Shown piece by piece: positions 11,036 to 23,600 of a stretch of DNA of 64,000 bases. The DNA is from Adiantum capillus-veneris (taxonomy: Eukaryota; Streptophyta; Polypodiopsida; Polypodiales; Pteridaceae), in NCBI GenBank assembly GCA_014529385.2, contig CM043957.1:85317881-85381880 (forward strand), written 5' to 3'. A program made the translations under genes and the position numbers. The notes beneath the pieces were generated by a model, which made no database searches, was not told where the DNA came from, and worked only from the letters and a program-made list of their open reading frames with translations. The stretch's first letter is position 1. Each line of letters starts with the position of its first letter.

Positions 11036-12608
11036 TTCCCAAATTAAATTAAATTTTTCCAAATTTAATGGGAAATAGGAATCCATAGGCGTTGAAATTA
11101 GTCCCAAAGTTGTGGGATTTTCCCATTTCATCTAAAATGGTGTTGTAATCCTTTTGCTCTTCTAATTCAATTCATCGCGCTTATGGTGAAAAAGAAAAGA
11201 CATATACATTGGAGGTAAACACCTTCCCATGTGAAGAAGGCTATGTGGAGGACAAACTAATTATGTGAAGGCTCTGTAGAGGACAAAGCGATTTATACAA
11301 ACTATCTATGTGAATGCTATGTGGAGACAAAGCTATTTATGTGAAGGAAAAATTATTTATGATGAGGCCATCATTATGTATAGAAGTATAATGAATAAAG
11401 GGGAGTGAACTGCTTATTTATTTTCCTAGTAAATTTTTCGCCTACATAAAAATCCAAAAAAATATGTCCTACTTTGTGTCAGAGCTGAGTCGTGCCCAGT
11501 ACGAGTGGGGGCTAAGGGGATATTAAGCTCAACTGGAAAATGAGCCGTCGCACCTATGGTGTATTTCAAAAGCAAAATGGAACACGGTTTTTCAAGGAGA
11601 AATTATTGTTCACGTACCATGTTTTGATTGGTCAAACTTTCCCTATAAATGAGAACGTAGCAGTATCGCCTAAAGTTTAGCTTATCACCTGTTGTTTCAC
11701 AATACTAGTAGAACTCTAGGAGGGGCTCGAAAGTCAAGGAAATGTTCCCCTCTTATCTGATTGAGTATATTGCTTTTCCCCATTCCCCCCACTCTCACTG
11801 GGTGCGACCCGGCCCTTAGCAAAAAGAGCATACATCAATGTACAAAAGGTGGCAAAAAGGGACAAGAAAGGGTTAATAATAACAAGATGGTCCTAATCAA
11901 CAATTTTAGGATGCAACAAATTTTCCCACCTTTTCAAGGAATGCCCTGCGATAAGCAGCCTTACGGGTAAGATATGCAAATGGGTGCAAAGGACATGGAA
12001 GATAGGCTTTCTATAAGAATGATCTGTTCTTGGGAGGGAAGGTTTTGAAAATCCAAGAGCTACTTATTGCAACTCAAATTGTTAGATTTTTCTATTTCAA
12101 ATAGGTCTAGAAGGCTAGGAACGGTTGCTTATTTGACAGGACCATGGAAACAGCCAGTGTCATAGAGATAATACAAGAAAGCAAGGGGTTGATCCTTGCC
12201 TTTGGAAAACGTAAGAACTCTGGTGTATAGAACATGCTAATTTTCACTAACTCTCATCAATAAGGACCCTATGTTGTTCATGGGGTGGCTCCCCAATTAG
12301 TCGATGTATCATCTAAAAGTTGTCATGGCTCGACACGAGCATGGCACGAATGTAATTTTTTGTGGATGACAATATAATTCACTCACCATTGTGAGTTTTA
12401 CCCACACACAAAAAAAGGGGATGCAACAAATTTGATGTGATCATAAAAATAGAAACTACCTAGCAACCACCAAGTAAAACTTCCTGTCCTAACAATAAAC
12501 GCGTAAACCCTACGCTTAGAATGTTTCCTTTAAGCGTAGGCTATGTTCATATCCACCCTTTGCTCTTGTTAAGCTAGGATAATAACAAGGTGAAACCTCA
12601 TGTACGCA
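11036..12608. other. No gene recognised
   Basis: Moderately AT-rich DNA without a supportable coding region. There is an imperfect repetition of 'atgtgaaggctatgtggagg' at 11220-11350. A short open frame at 11761-11970 shows no domain. Confidence 0.5.
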
Positions 12609-12639
12609 TCTTTTTTTTTGTGCAAAATTCACAATTGTG

Positions 12640-14451
12640 AGTGGATAGTATTAAGAACATCAAAAATATACACCAATCCTCAAGCTTAGACCCAGCCTTG
12701 AGGGTCAAAGGATTACAAGTTGTCTGCTTGGCAGAGAAACCACTACTACTCCTCGGCTTTACTTATTACAAGATGCTATACATTGTTCTAGACCGGTCCT
12801 CTGAGGCTTGTTTGCCTTCGATCATGTGGAACATCACTCTGCTCTCTTGTATGATTTCCCAAAAGCTTGCCATAGCCAGATCCCCCTCAAACACGCGGCG
12901 GTTCCTTGCTTGCCAAAGATGGTGCAAGAAGTAGTACCTGATTATTTGAGTGCAGACGAGAAGGGCAGGACTTCCCAGCCTATTACTACCAAAGAACGAA
13001 TCATTCTTGAAGAATTTAATTTTCCATGTCCTTTGAATCCACTTGCATATTTTCCCATCCATGCCCCTGATTGCCTAGCATCCCATGAAAAGGTGGGCTA
13101 GGTCTTCACTAGCTATTCTGCACCCCGAGAAACGATCGAACCCGATGCCTCTTTCTTATATCTTCATGCCCGTTGGCAGAGCACCCCACATCACTTTCCA
13201 CAAAAATATCTTCATATACTGAGGCCACCTTGGCTTCCAGATGTTCTCCATGACTCCCTCCCACCATTTTTCCGTCCAGTGCCTCTTCCATAATTTGTTG
13301 AGGGGTCTACACCAATTAGCCTCGTGCATTAATTCATGGTAAATGCCTTTAGAGTGTGGTTTCCAAAAGAGGCTACTCTCGAGCCATCTCCAAGCGTCCC
13401 ATTCAAAGTTGGATTCACAGATTGGCATCACCACCTTATCAAGGTCTTTCATCACCTTGTAGACTAGTAAGGTCTCAAAGCCATTCAGTTGAAATTGGAT
13501 GGCTAAAGAGTTAGCAGTTTTCCAGCACTTCTTGTTGCCATCCCAAAATTGCTATAGTCGAATGAGCCCCTTATTATTCACATTCCTGGCCATTTCTATC
13601 CAATAGGGGCTTTGCAGTGGCCCCAATATTTTAGAGAGCCAGGGGGACCAGTGCAAAATGGAGTTCTTAGAGTATCTGGTTACTTTCCCCCATTCCAAAA
13701 CCTTAGCTGGACTTTTGCACTTCCTCATCAGCTCCCCTGAGAGTCCACCAGATCTAAGATAAGACCACTTCGGGGCGAGAAGTTTGTCGTGCATCACAAC
13801 CCCCTTCCACTTTCCCCCTTTTGATCCCAGTTTTGTTGCATCAAGCATTTCCTTGGTCATGATAGCCCAAGCTTGGTCCTGTTTAGCCAATGAGACCATA
13901 AATTTGGCACAAAGGGCCTCAGCATGGGATACAGGGTTAAGGATGCCGAGCCCTCCTTGGTCTACCGGGCGAACAACTACCTCCCATCTAGCCCACTACC
14001 ATGGCCGGGAGGTTTTCATGTTGTTCTTCCAAAGAAACCTTTTCACTGGTTTTAAGAATTCTTTTCAGTTACACTTAGCCATCTTGAGCACGGGGCTGAG
14101 GAAAGCAATATACGGGATCATAAAAGCATTGATCACTCTAATCCGGCTTTGGAAGGGTAGGAGAACGAACACCCACCTTCTCATTTTGGCGCTTATTTTT
14201 TCAAGGACCCATTGAAATCTTTGATTGTGGGTTACGTCCACCCCTACGGGGGCTCCCAGGTGTCTAAATACACTCCCTTTCGAGATAATCTCGCCTGTCC
14301 AGACTGCAAGGTCAAAAGAGTCGTTCTCCGACAGGGAGATTAGTCTTAACTTCTCTATATTGCACTTGGATCCCGAGGCCACGGCAAATGTTTGCACAAT
14401 CTCCAGAGCTCTTCTGACAACTTTAGGGCACGCCTTCAAGAATAGGAGTGA
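12640..14451 (-). pseudogene. LINE ORF2, distal reverse transcriptase and zf-RVT region
   Basis: Reads from 14451 leftward, directly continuing the RT across the inserted LTR element. At 14439-14065 the text runs from KACPKVVRRALEIVQTFA through VFRHLGAPVGVD to RVINAFMIPYIAF, the post-catalytic RT region of plant LINEs. 13899-13552 follows. 13455-13156 contains WPQYMKIFLWKVMWGALPTG, the typical zf-RVT segment. 13062-12766 contains HHLWQARNRRVFEGD. Stops at 13552-13554 (TAG) and 13075-13077 (TAG) interrupt otherwise continuous frames, and a TGA lies near 14063. The protein would have acted in target-primed reverse transcription; this copy cannot encode it. Confidence 0.85.
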
Positions 14452-14456
14452 ATCAT

Positions 14457-14730
14457 TGTTGAGGTAGCCAGCTATGGCAGGTGCTCATGACGAGGATCCA
14501 TGGCGTGCAGGTGGGAAGATGCAAGCAGAGAAACGAGAGCGAGAGAGGAGAGAGAGCAGGAGTCGACACTCGGAGACCAATAAAAATAACTTTATATTCT
14601 TTGATAGCTTACAATGTATATAAAGCTAAAAAAGTGTCATGCAAACTGGACTTACAACTTTTACTTGTGATTGCATGGCTATAAAGGCCGTTTCCTATGG
14701 GTGTTAACAATCTGGGCTTGAAACCTAACA
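14457..14730 (-). repeat. 3' LTR of the LINE-inserted element
   Basis: Matches 15923-16197 almost base for base (for example gagtcgacactcggagacca). It is adjacent to the purine tract at about 14731-14748. Confidence 0.9.
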
Positions 14731-15908
14731 ATCCCCCCCTCAAGCCCGAACTGGACAAGCAACTCATGATACCTCGAGTTTTTGGTGTACTCGTCAACCG
14801 TGAGTTTTAGGTTCTCTCACAACCAAGGATTTTTGGTTTATCCATAACCTGGTGCTAGGTGAGTAACCCCCCCTTGAACAGATAGGGTGTAGGTCAAAAA
14901 AGTTATCTACCAAAAATGGAGTTTTTGGTTCACTGCCAAACCTTGGGTTTAAGGTGTACCCAGTAACCTCATGAGAAGTGATAACAACAGGCTGAGAACT
15001 GACAAAATGGGAGGTCTTACCATTTATGGATGGCATTGTCTATATCCCGTACAAATTTTTGATATGATGATAAATGGCAAGCATGACAATAACTGACAAT
15101 GTAAAAGAAAAATCTTTGACTGGAAAGTTTATGACAATAACACTGAATTGGTAAACTAAGTTGTGAAAACTTGTACTTTAATCTCGAAGCAGACGTGGAT
15201 GTTCAACATCTGTTGATGTATCTCTTGGTTCTTGAAGCAAATCTTCTTTGAAAAGATAGTTCGACAGTTGTCGGAGTGATAGAGCTTGCTATGCATGCAT
15301 TTGAATCTTGTCCAATACTAACATAGACTTAGAAGTCAAATTTGGAATGACATATTTGAATTTGTTGAGTTATCAAATCGTCCATCTTCAAGCTTAACTG
15401 CCTTTGTACTTGCATTTTAAATGCTTGTCGGAAGTACAATTGCCACCCACTAGCAAACTTAGTCTCATACGCCAAGACTGCAATACTCTAACTGATATGC
15501 CGGACTGCGGGGTGTGAATGGCTTTATGTGTGAGTTATCACACTGTGTGGGAACCCTAGTTTCATTAGGGGTGATTTAAGCAAATCCTTAAAAAGGGAAA
15601 AAAAAAACGAGTCTGCAGCTTAGAGACACAGCGCTGTTCCAGTTCAGCTGCAATACTGATGACGAGGGGTTGCAAGAGGCTTTGAACAATAGGCTGCAGG
15701 AGGCAAGTGCCCCGGTTGCCTAGCGCTGCAATCGTTTGGATGATTTCAATCTCCTCGATATGCAGATTTCAACTCAGCTTGCCCAATTCTGCCTTGCTCG
15801 ATTCAGTTGCAGAGTTGAACTCCCGCGGCTTTCTCGATTTTGTTGTAGAGAGGCCAAGTTTCGATTTGGAGGACTTGGGGAACAAGAATCCGGTTGGGGA
15901 TCGGCAAC

Positions 15909-15920
15909 GCTCTGATACCA
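15909..15920 (-). other. Primer-binding site, tRNA-iMet type
   Basis: GCTCTGATACCA on the plus strand, which is the complement of TGGTATCAGAGC, lying 2 bases from the start of the right LTR. Confidence 0.85.
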
Positions 15921-15922
15921 TG

Positions 15923-16197
15923 TGTTGAGGCAGCCAGCTATGGCGGGTGCTCACGATGAGGATCCATGGCGTGCAAGTGGGAAGATGCAAGCAGAGAAAC
16001 GAGAGCGAGAGAGGAGAGAGAGTAGGAGTCGACACTCGGAGACCAATAAAAATAACGCTATATTCTTTGATAGCTTACAATGTATATAAAGCTAAAAAAA
16101 GTGTGATGCAAACTGGACTTACAACTTTTACTTGTGATTGCATGGCTATAAAAGCCGTTTCCTATGGGTGTCAACAATCTAGGCTTGAAACCCAACA
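15923..16197 (-). repeat. 5' LTR of the LINE-inserted element
   Basis: 275 bp, starts TGTTGAGG and ends CCCAACA. Differs from the 274-bp partner by only a few substitutions and one single-base gap. Confidence 0.9.
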
Positions 16198-16202
16198 ATC
16201 AT

Positions 16203-17250
16203 CTGCGAACATTTTGGCCAATAGCTGGCCATTGCCCGGCAATGCCAGACCTTGAATCTCTCCCCATGCAGCACTAGCTTCGAGCATCATAATGAGAGGA
16301 TGTGACCCAATGGTAAAAAGCAAGGGGGCCAAGGGACATCCTTGCTTAATAGACCTTTTAACCTCAAAAGAGCCCACAATTCTGTCATTAAACAGGAGCT
16401 CCGATTGGCTGCAAATGCCAAGTGTGCGTATGAGGAGACAAAGGCGAGGCCCAAAGCCCAGATCTCCCATGACTTCTTCTATATAGGACCATTCTATCCT
16501 ATCATAGGCTTTGTCGAGGTCTAGCTATAGCAAGATGCACTCTTGCTTGGAAAAAGATGCATACTCTATTACTACCATTGCTGCCAAGATATTGTCATAT
16601 ATAGATCTCCCTTTGATGAACCCGTGTTGATGGGGAGAGATGATCCGACTCAGGAGGGAGGCAAGTCTGAGAGCTATCGCCTTGGCAATAATTTTGTATG
16701 CTACTGACATCATCGTGATGGGACGCCAATGTTTAAGTTGAGAGCAACAGATCTGTTTAGGGATGGGCTTGATAAGCCCTCTCTTAACACTTGCATCCAA
16801 TGACTCTTCGGAAACAGCTAGATTGGCCATCCGTGTAACTGGACCCTTGAGATCATCCCAAAATTCCTTGAAAAATTCAATTGTCAGTCCATCCCAGCCG
16901 GGGGACTTTTCATTGCCAAGAGCTTTTAGTGCCACTGAGCATTCCTCCTCAGAGAAGGCCTTTTCCATGCAGTTGGCTTCCTCCTGGGGAACCTTCTTTT
17001 CAACACTTCCAAGTAAAGACGCCTGGACTTCTTCCACTTCCTGAGATTGGGTCTCTGGTTGGCCGATAATCTGGCTGAGATACTTGAGCATAAGTGAAGC
17101 CATCTCATCTTGGTTTTGAATTGTATTCCCTTTCTTATCATCGAGCACTTGCACACAGTCTCGACTTATCCTCACTTTCACAGCCCTAAAAAAATGTGCT
17201 TGGTTAGAAGGCTCTGGTTGAAGGAAAGTTTCTCTAGAGAGCAATCTCGC
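16203..17250 (-). pseudogene. LINE ORF2, proximal reverse transcriptase
   Basis: 17244-16525 carries ALKALGNEKSPGWDGLTIEF and the LKHWRPITMMSVAYKIIAKA and HQHGFIKGRSIYDNI blocks, classical LINE RT motifs. An in-frame TAG at 16525-16527 is followed directly by LDLDKAYDRIEW. 16470-16203 continues with SIKQGCPLAPLLF and ends at the catalytic MFADD motif exactly where the LTR element is inserted. The TAG sits where Gln would be conventional (LLxLDLDKAYD). Confidence 0.9.
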
Positions 17251-17595
17251 CTTCTTGATTTCCTCCAGCTGTTCGTTGGCCAGGGGAGATTTATCTTCAA
17301 GCCATTGCTTGTGCTCATCTTTGGTAGCCAGTCAGGCAGCCTTCCTAGAGGCTAATTGCGCTACCTCCTCTGTGAGATGTTTGATAAGTGCCTCATTGGC
17401 TTTTTTTACCCGAGGACCCGAAGTTTTGATAGCTTTTTGTACACTCCAAACAAATACATTCCAAGCATTATGTTTATTCATTCCCACATCTTTATTGAGC
17501 TTTCCCAATGCTTTCTTGGTGATGCTTCTGAAGAGAGGGTCTTTAAACAGGTGTGTCCCTGTAACAAGAAGCTTTTTCTCCCCTCTTAGGGATTG

Positions 17596-17618
17596 CCCCC
17601 CCCCCCCCCCCCCCCCCC
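17596..17618. repeat. Poly-C tract (23 C)
   Basis: Uninterrupted C run inside the LINE between the RT and endonuclease parts. Confidence 0.9.
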
Positions 17619-17705
17619 TTCTTCTTTCTTGAGTTGTAAGTGTAATGGCATGTGATCGGAGAGGCTTTTTGTTGAGATTACCTTCATCTCTAACGTTGAT
17701 GAGAT

Positions 17706-18340
17706 TCAGTCAGCTTGATGAGAGCAGTAGCATCTGTCCATCCGGGAGGCAGTGTGGGCATACTGAAGGCTTGTGTAGGTGAATCCAGGCATGCTGTTCC
17801 ATGGGCCCACTTCCCACAAGTCAATTATAGCCCACTTCTCACATAAGCTTAGCCATTTAGACTTTTCTGAGCCAGCCAGTAGACTGGCGGAGCCTGTTCT
17901 ACCCTTGCTTTTCTCGACCGTATTGAAATCTCCAACCATCAACCACTCCCCTTTGATCGGAGTATCCCTGAGTTGCATCCACAGTTTAGCTCTATCCTTT
18001 GCGTTGCAAGGGCCGTAAACATTTACTATGGTGATAGGTTGATTGTCCCATCTGATTCTAACCCCAAGAACTCTTCCGGAGGGGTGGTTTAGAACCACCT
18101 TTGGCTCCAAATCTCTGCCAGCAATGAACAAGACACCACTAAAATCATCGCTTCCTTCCGCATAAAAGATAAGTTTTTATCCTACAGCTTGTTTTCTCTT
18201 GCAACGAGCATCCAAATGATGTTCTTGGATGGCCCAACAATTGACTGCCTTCTCTTTCTTCACTTCCTCCTAGAAGAGAGTGCCCTTTTTCCGGGTTTTT
18301 AGTCCCTTCACGTTCCAAGATTGTATAGAGAGAGTATCCA
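17706..18340 (-). pseudogene. LINE ORF2 endonuclease (APE-type), broken
   Basis: The start is seen at about 18340-18270 (SIQSWNVKGLKTRKKG). The body lies at 18131-17706 with WDNQPITIVNVYGPCNAKDR, LMVGDFNTVEKSKGR and the distal SRMDRCY. The spacing matches an apurinic-endonuclease-like LINE nuclease domain. The two halves are separated by a frame-disrupted stretch and the frame closes with TGA at 17706. Confidence 0.8.
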
Positions 18341-18866
18341 TCATTGGGAAAGGGACAAATTCTTCTACCTCCAAGAACTCTTCACCAGAGTTCTCCTTCA
18401 GGTTGTCCTCTTCCATTGGCTCCTTTTCTGTTGGAGCCTGCATGGTATCCAGCTTGGAAGTGAAGAGGTCCTCTTGATTTGTCTTCCCCAAAACTTCGAA
18501 TAAATTGTCATATAGGACAGGAGGCTTTGGGAAATCTGGCGGGAGACCTATGATTTGTCCCAAGGCCCTAGCCTTTGCTTTAAACCATTTACATGAAATT
18601 TGAGATACTTGTTGCCAGCCCTCATCTTTTGACCTAATAGTTGGAGACATCACGATCTTTTGCATTACTAGGGTGGCCGTTCTTTGTTGAGCGGTGGATG
18701 AAAAGCACTAGCTTTGGGCGGTCTTGCCCTTACCTCGGTTGCCATGATCTTGTTTCTCCACACATTTATCCGAGTTGACTTTATTTTTCCCACCCTCTGC
18801 CTTGCCAAGATCTTCAGTAGGCTTCTTTGTTGGATCTACTGTATTCGTGCCACCCTGTGGGGTAGC

Positions 18867-19786
18867 CTATAATTTGCTTCTCTCATCTATAGGCTTTAGC
18901 ACCTCAGCAGGACACACCCTCGCATAATGCCCGAATTTGTTGCATTTGAAGCAGGCCCCGAAGAAGGTGTTAAAGTTAAGAGGATCTTTAGCTCTGCCCC
19001 AACATTCACCACCAAGTTCTATGGATGTGGCTTCCTCAGATCCCACCAGATACAAACCTTGTTTGTTGCTACACTCGAGGCTCTGGCAGATGGGACAAAC
19101 AATGGATCTCCAAGCGAAGCGGCGAGGTCCTTCGAGTTCTTCCTAAGCCATACTAGGAGGTTGACAAACTCCACCCATACTGAGCAGAGATCCTTACATG
19201 CCTCATTAGATTCAAATAGAGGATCCCAAGGGAGCACGCACATCGGCGCGTTATTGAAGAACAACGGGCTTTTCACCAAAACCTTCTCAACCATTGCATT
19301 GTCGTTGAACTCAACTGACACACATCCTTTTTCTATATATTGGGTGAATATTACCGAGCCGTGTTGATTCAACACCAGTGGACTGCAAAGCCAATTACAG
19401 AGCTCAATTCTATTGAGAACTCTCCCCATAAATCCAAATACCAGAGTGGACTTTGCAACCTCCGCAAGTTGTTTTTTCACTATGGTAGGGAGAAAAACCA
19501 CCGTAACAGAATCTTCCACCTCGACACACTGCGGGAGCGCCTTCTTGAGTGCTTGAGAAGCTCTGTCCCCTTTGGCCACTTCAGCAGCATCCTCCTGCAT
19601 CGCCGAATCTTCGCGCGACCTTTTGTTTAATGACAGTGCACAAAGGATTTCCGCTAGGTCTTTTTCCACCTGTATCTTTCTTTGTTTCAATTCCTCCTTA
19701 CCGATCAGTTCGATAGTCTTCAGAGCGTCAAGCTGCTCTTTGCCTGACACTGCTTCGGCGTAGGACGACTTAGAGGAGCTCGCCAT
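18867..19786 (-). pseudogene. LINE ORF1 (DUF4283-like, CCHC zinc knuckle)
   Basis: Starts MASSSKSSYAEAVSGKEQ at 19786 and reads 255 residues to 19019. It carries a DUF4283-like region (FGFMGRVLNRIELCNWLCSP ... VEFNDNAMVEKVLVKSPLFF). A frameshift near 19020-19050 moves into 19055-18867, where a CCHC knuckle CFKCNKFGHYARVC lies at about 18953-18912. ORF1 proteins of this type bind the element RNA; here the frame is broken between the two parts. Confidence 0.8.
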
Positions 19787-19800
19787 GGCGCGGTGACAAG

Positions 19801-22281
19801 CCTCACTGACACCAAGTTACAAAAGGGTTAATAATGGCCTTAACAAAGAGATGATAATCTCTTATAATAATCGCCAAAGATAATAATCTCCTGTTGCAGT
19901 GGGGAAGGGGAGGGGAGATGCACTACCTTGCTGCTTAACGCACCGCGCGTGATGGTCAGCTCACGGTCTTGTACAAAAGGGAGAACTTAATCGAGGAGAT
20001 AGAACTCCACATGCACATGCGCTTATTAGGTAGCTCAAATTGCAATTATTAGGGCAATCCCAAAAGCGATTATTATCTCCAAGTGTTAATAATCGCATAT
20101 ACCTGCCACAGCAGGCAATCCCAAAGGCGATTATTAACGCCAAGTGTTAATAATTGCTCAGCAGACGGAGGGGCGCTCTGCTTATGCAGGCACAGTCAGG
20201 CAGGAGGGGAGGCGGGGATGCTACTGCCCTACAGCAACGAGAGCACTCACAGCTTCTGAAGCCTTTGGGCAACTTTAGCGAACTCAGCAGCCTTGCGTGA
20301 CCTCAGCGAACTCTAACCCTTAGCAAACTCAGAACCGCTGTGCTCCGCTATGCTCGCATTCTCATTATACCTAAAACCTTCAGGACCTTTCCACCTCCTC
20401 TTGTTTTCCTATCAATGTCATGTACTCATCTTAAAACAACATGTGAAAGAAGTCACATGTGATTCTTTAATACGAGACCACTAAAAAAGGCACACAAAAA
20501 GTTACGGATCTTTCTCTCTTCTCCTCTAGGGTATATTTAGGTAAGCATGTCAAAAAGTTTTCAAATGCTCTCTTTCTCTCTCTCCCCCCCCTCCCCCCCA
20601 AGGACGCACACAGGGTCTTGAATGAAGACCCCGTCATGAGATCACCGGAGGCGAAGTGTACGCACAAAAACAGAGGCATGTAACGTTGTTGGATTTTTAA
20701 AAAGTAAACTCGAACAGATTTTGTAAATTCGGACATCTACAAAGTAAACACGGACAAACATAAAAATATATGGACACGCCTCCATTTTGTTGAAATGCAT
20801 ACACATGCCTGGTTAGAACATGAGGCTGCCACAACACCCACCTGAGATAGAGTCCAAGGCCAGGCACCTACTGCGCCAGAATTTTTATCGTCGTCCGACC
20901 TCCTCGAGATGCCCGCCCTCAATCCTCCACTGTCGATCCCATGGCTAGGGGGTCATTTAAGACCCCATGCCATTTAGTCACGAGTTCCCCCCCCCCCCCC
21001 CCCCCTTTTTATTTTCTAATTATTTGTTGACCAAAAAGTTGTTTGAATAATGAGTGATTGATCGTTTGGTAGAAAATCTTTGGTTGCGCATGCAAGACTT
21101 TCTTTAGCATTGCTTTGTATTTTTGGACTAACCATTTTTTGGCCCAAAGAAGGCCATAGGGGGCTGTGGAGAAAGCATGCAATTTCGGAGGGTCAGATGA
21201 TTGCCATGTGTATGAGGGTGTTAAATTTAGGGTTTTTGTATTTTGAAAGTCCTTTTTGGACCAGGTCAATGCAGGTTCTGCTTTGCATCGCACACATTTT
21301 GCTATGCATCGTGTCACTGAAGGCGGCACCGATTTTGTGAAGGCATGCACCATAAAGTCTGTTGTGCTGGTCTGGGGCATGTTCACCTTGTTTATCTCCT
21401 TGGGGCTTCTCACATCTTATGTGTTGTATCATTTCTGGAGCATGGTGTTGTGTGTGCATTGAATGTATGATGCAAGCTGGCTCAGAGGCAAAAACAACCA
21501 TGCTTTACCACATGTGGCATGCTCTGTCTTGTCCGGAGCGTCAAGCTATGTGCGCATTCAATGTCTGACGAGACTCTCAGAGGCAGAAATGGCCATGCTT
21601 TACTTTCTTGGGGCTTCTCTCAGAAGCTTCGTGGGCTTTTCCAGCGCTTCGTTATTCGCAGTCATGACCACCTCCCTAAGTATTTACTACGTGCTCAACA
21701 TTTTCTGAGAGCTACTATCAACAGTGTTTTATCTACTTGTATAAGATAAGGAATTTGCCTATGTCTCTCCATCTGAATGCATAAAAACGTATTTGATAAA
21801 AGTTGAGATTCATATTTCTTTGCTAATGGGTTCCAAGTAACAGTGCAAGTTCCTATGCTAGTGAAGCGGAAGAATGGTACGTCAGTAGTGGTGATTCTAC
21901 TGGAGCTGATAGCATGGACTTCGAAGGGAATGAGCTCTATTCAAGAGTTTTGTGCTTTGATAGTTTCCAATTCTATTCTGGCTAAACTATTCAAACATAT
22001 CTTTCTCAAAATGTATTAGCAAATGTTATTGCGGACATCTACTCGTTGTACTTGGCTTCTGTCTGCTCAGATTTCTGATTCGGGCTCATTTCAGCCTCCG
22101 TTTCCACTACATGCAGGTTTACACAGGCAATTTCGTCATTTTGTGCAGAATTTTTGTTAGTGCCATTTTCTGCATAACAGGTGCCTTACAATCTTCTACG
22201 GTTTGTGCTATATAGCACGTGTTGTCTCCGCTTCATTTTTTCTCTTTTCGGGCAGTTTTCACATCAGGTGCATCATTTACC
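19801..22281. other. Spacer between LINE and Copia element
   Basis: No gene is recognised. It includes the LINE 5' leader with a tandem ~66-bp repeat (see 20040-20160), a poly-C tract at 20987-21005, and upstream leader sequence of the Copia element. No LTR matching the Copia 3' flank was found here. Open frames at 21009-21749 show no known domain. Confidence 0.5.
20040..20160. repeat. Tandem ~66-bp repeat, two copies
   Basis: 'ggcaatcccaaaggcgatta' followed by 'ccaagtgttaataatcgc' occurs at about 20053-20096 and 20116-20158 with few differences. Related 'gataataatctc' words lie just upstream. Confidence 0.75.
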
Positions 22282-23190
22282 ATGGCTGACAACAACACAT
22301 ATGTGTTCAAGATGTTTGCTGCTAAGGACAGGTTGGATGGGGACAATTACCCTATGTGGGCTTATATGATGCAACATGTTCTTGTGTCAAAGGGCATCTG
22401 GAATATTGTGTAGGGCATTGATGTACGTCCTGGTTCTGAGGATGTAGGCGATGTTGAGGATGTTGCAGGTCTTGTTGCAAGGATTGTTGCTATTAGAGTT
22501 GTTTTGCCTACGGCAGAACAAGCTCGTTGGGATGTAAAGGATGTGTAGGCTCATGCATTGATTGTGTTGTCTGTGAAGCGCACCATTGTTCCTCACATTC
22601 GCTCAACAAAATCTGCAAAACAGGCTTGGGACATTCTAGCAAGTCTTTATGCAAGCCGCAATGAGGCTAAAATTGCTTTCTTGTGTAAAGAGCTGGAATC
22701 GAAGATTATGCATGAGGAAGATGATATGGACACTTTCCTTACTGGTGTCAAGGATATCAATGAGCAACTTATTTCTGCAGGTGAAGTCATTTCAGACAGT
22801 TCCCTTGTGCAGACTATTCTTGATGCCTTACCAGATTCTTACCAGACTTTTGGTAGTACTTGGAGACTTATGAACCAGGGAAATCTTGAAGTTGTCAAGT
22901 TTGATGCATTATGCACATTGCTGTTGCAAAAGTCACTTTCCAGAAAAAACAGGACTAGGCAGCGTGCAGTTGAACAGGCTTTTATTGCTTCTCAAAGAAA
23001 GAGTGGTGATAGCAATGCAGCCACTTCTTATGGTTCTGCTGCGAGTGGCAAAACTTATGTTCCTACTGCTTCTACTAGCGGCAATTCGTTTGGAAATTCT
23101 GGTGATAAGGGCAAAAAGAAGATGCGTTGCCATTATTGTAAAGCTAATGATCACTTGATCAAGCAGTGTCCTAAGTTGAAGGCCAAAGAG
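22282..23190 (+). pseudogene. Copia gag with CCHC zinc knuckle
   Basis: Begins MADNNTYVFKMFAAKDRLDG with the conserved 'L-DG-NY-MW' start of Copia gags. TAG at 22411-22413 (IWNIV/GID) and at 22546-22548 (KDV/AHA) interrupt it. From 22558 the frame runs uninterrupted through AKQAWDILASLYASRNEAK (the gag UBN2 type) to the zinc knuckle CHYCKANDHLIKQC near 23128-23169. Gag would form the virus-like particle and the knuckle would bind element RNA. Confidence 0.9.
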
Positions 23191-23329
23191 GCTAAGAAGA
23201 AAGAGGGTGGTTCCACTACAAATGCAGCCAATGTTGAGTCTTCTGTGAAAGGAGACTATGATGCTGATGTTGATGCAGAATGGGCTTTTAGTGCAGAGTG
23301 CACTTACAATCCTCTTGTCCATGATGCAT

Positions 23330-23600
23330 GCATGTCAGTTGCTACAGATTCACATGTGTGGTATTTTGACAGTGGTGCTACAAAGCACAATACCTCACAT
23401 CGTGAATTGTTCACCTCCCGCGAGTCTGTCCCTCATGGGAATTCAGTCACTTTTGCCAACAATGCCTCTTATCCAGTTTAGAGAGTTCTTACTGCTGCAA
23501 ATGGAAGTTCTTTCACACTTGTGATGCACTTTATGTACCTGGGATCAAGAAGACTCTTTTTTCTGTATCTGCACTTGCTAGATTTGGACTTGTAGTCAAA
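23330..23600 (+). pseudogene. Copia aspartic protease, broken
   Basis: HVWYFDSGATKHNTSH at about 23355-23402 carries the catalytic DSGA motif. TAG at 23479-23481 (ASYPV/RVL) is followed shortly by a frameshift near 23515. Confidence 0.85.

Larger units (their letters stand above)
14457..16197 (-). mobile_element. Small non-autonomous LTR retrotransposon inserted in the LINE
   Basis: Two near-identical LTRs (274 and 275 bp) begin TGTTGAGG and end CAACA/TAACA. Both flanks carry the 5-bp target duplication ATCAT (14452-14456 and 16198-16202). A tRNA-iMet-type primer site, GCTCTGATACCA on the plus strand, lies next to the right LTR, and a purine tract (GAGGGGGGGAT on the minus strand) abuts the left LTR, so the element reads right to left. 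The ~1.19-kb interior has no gag or pol. This fits a TRIM/SMART-like or deletion-derivative element mobilised in trans. Confidence 0.9.
12609..19800 (-). mobile_element. L1-type LINE (non-LTR retrotransposon), degenerate
   Basis: The element reads right to left. ORF1 starts at 19786, the endonuclease begins near 18340, the reverse transcriptase spans about 17250-13600 with an insertion, the zinc-finger-like RVT C-terminus is at 13455-13100, and a T-run at 12612-12620 is the likely poly(A) tail on this strand. Domain order is that of plant L1-clade elements. The coding sequence is broken by many stops and frameshifts, a poly-C tract at 17596-17618 and a complete LTR element inserted at 14457-16197. 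Target-site duplications were not identified. Confidence 0.85.

Noticed and set aside
21830-22281. 5' LTR and primer site for the Copia element
   Set aside because: No sequence matching 26529-26829 and no TGGTATCAGAGC-like site was found upstream of the gag start.
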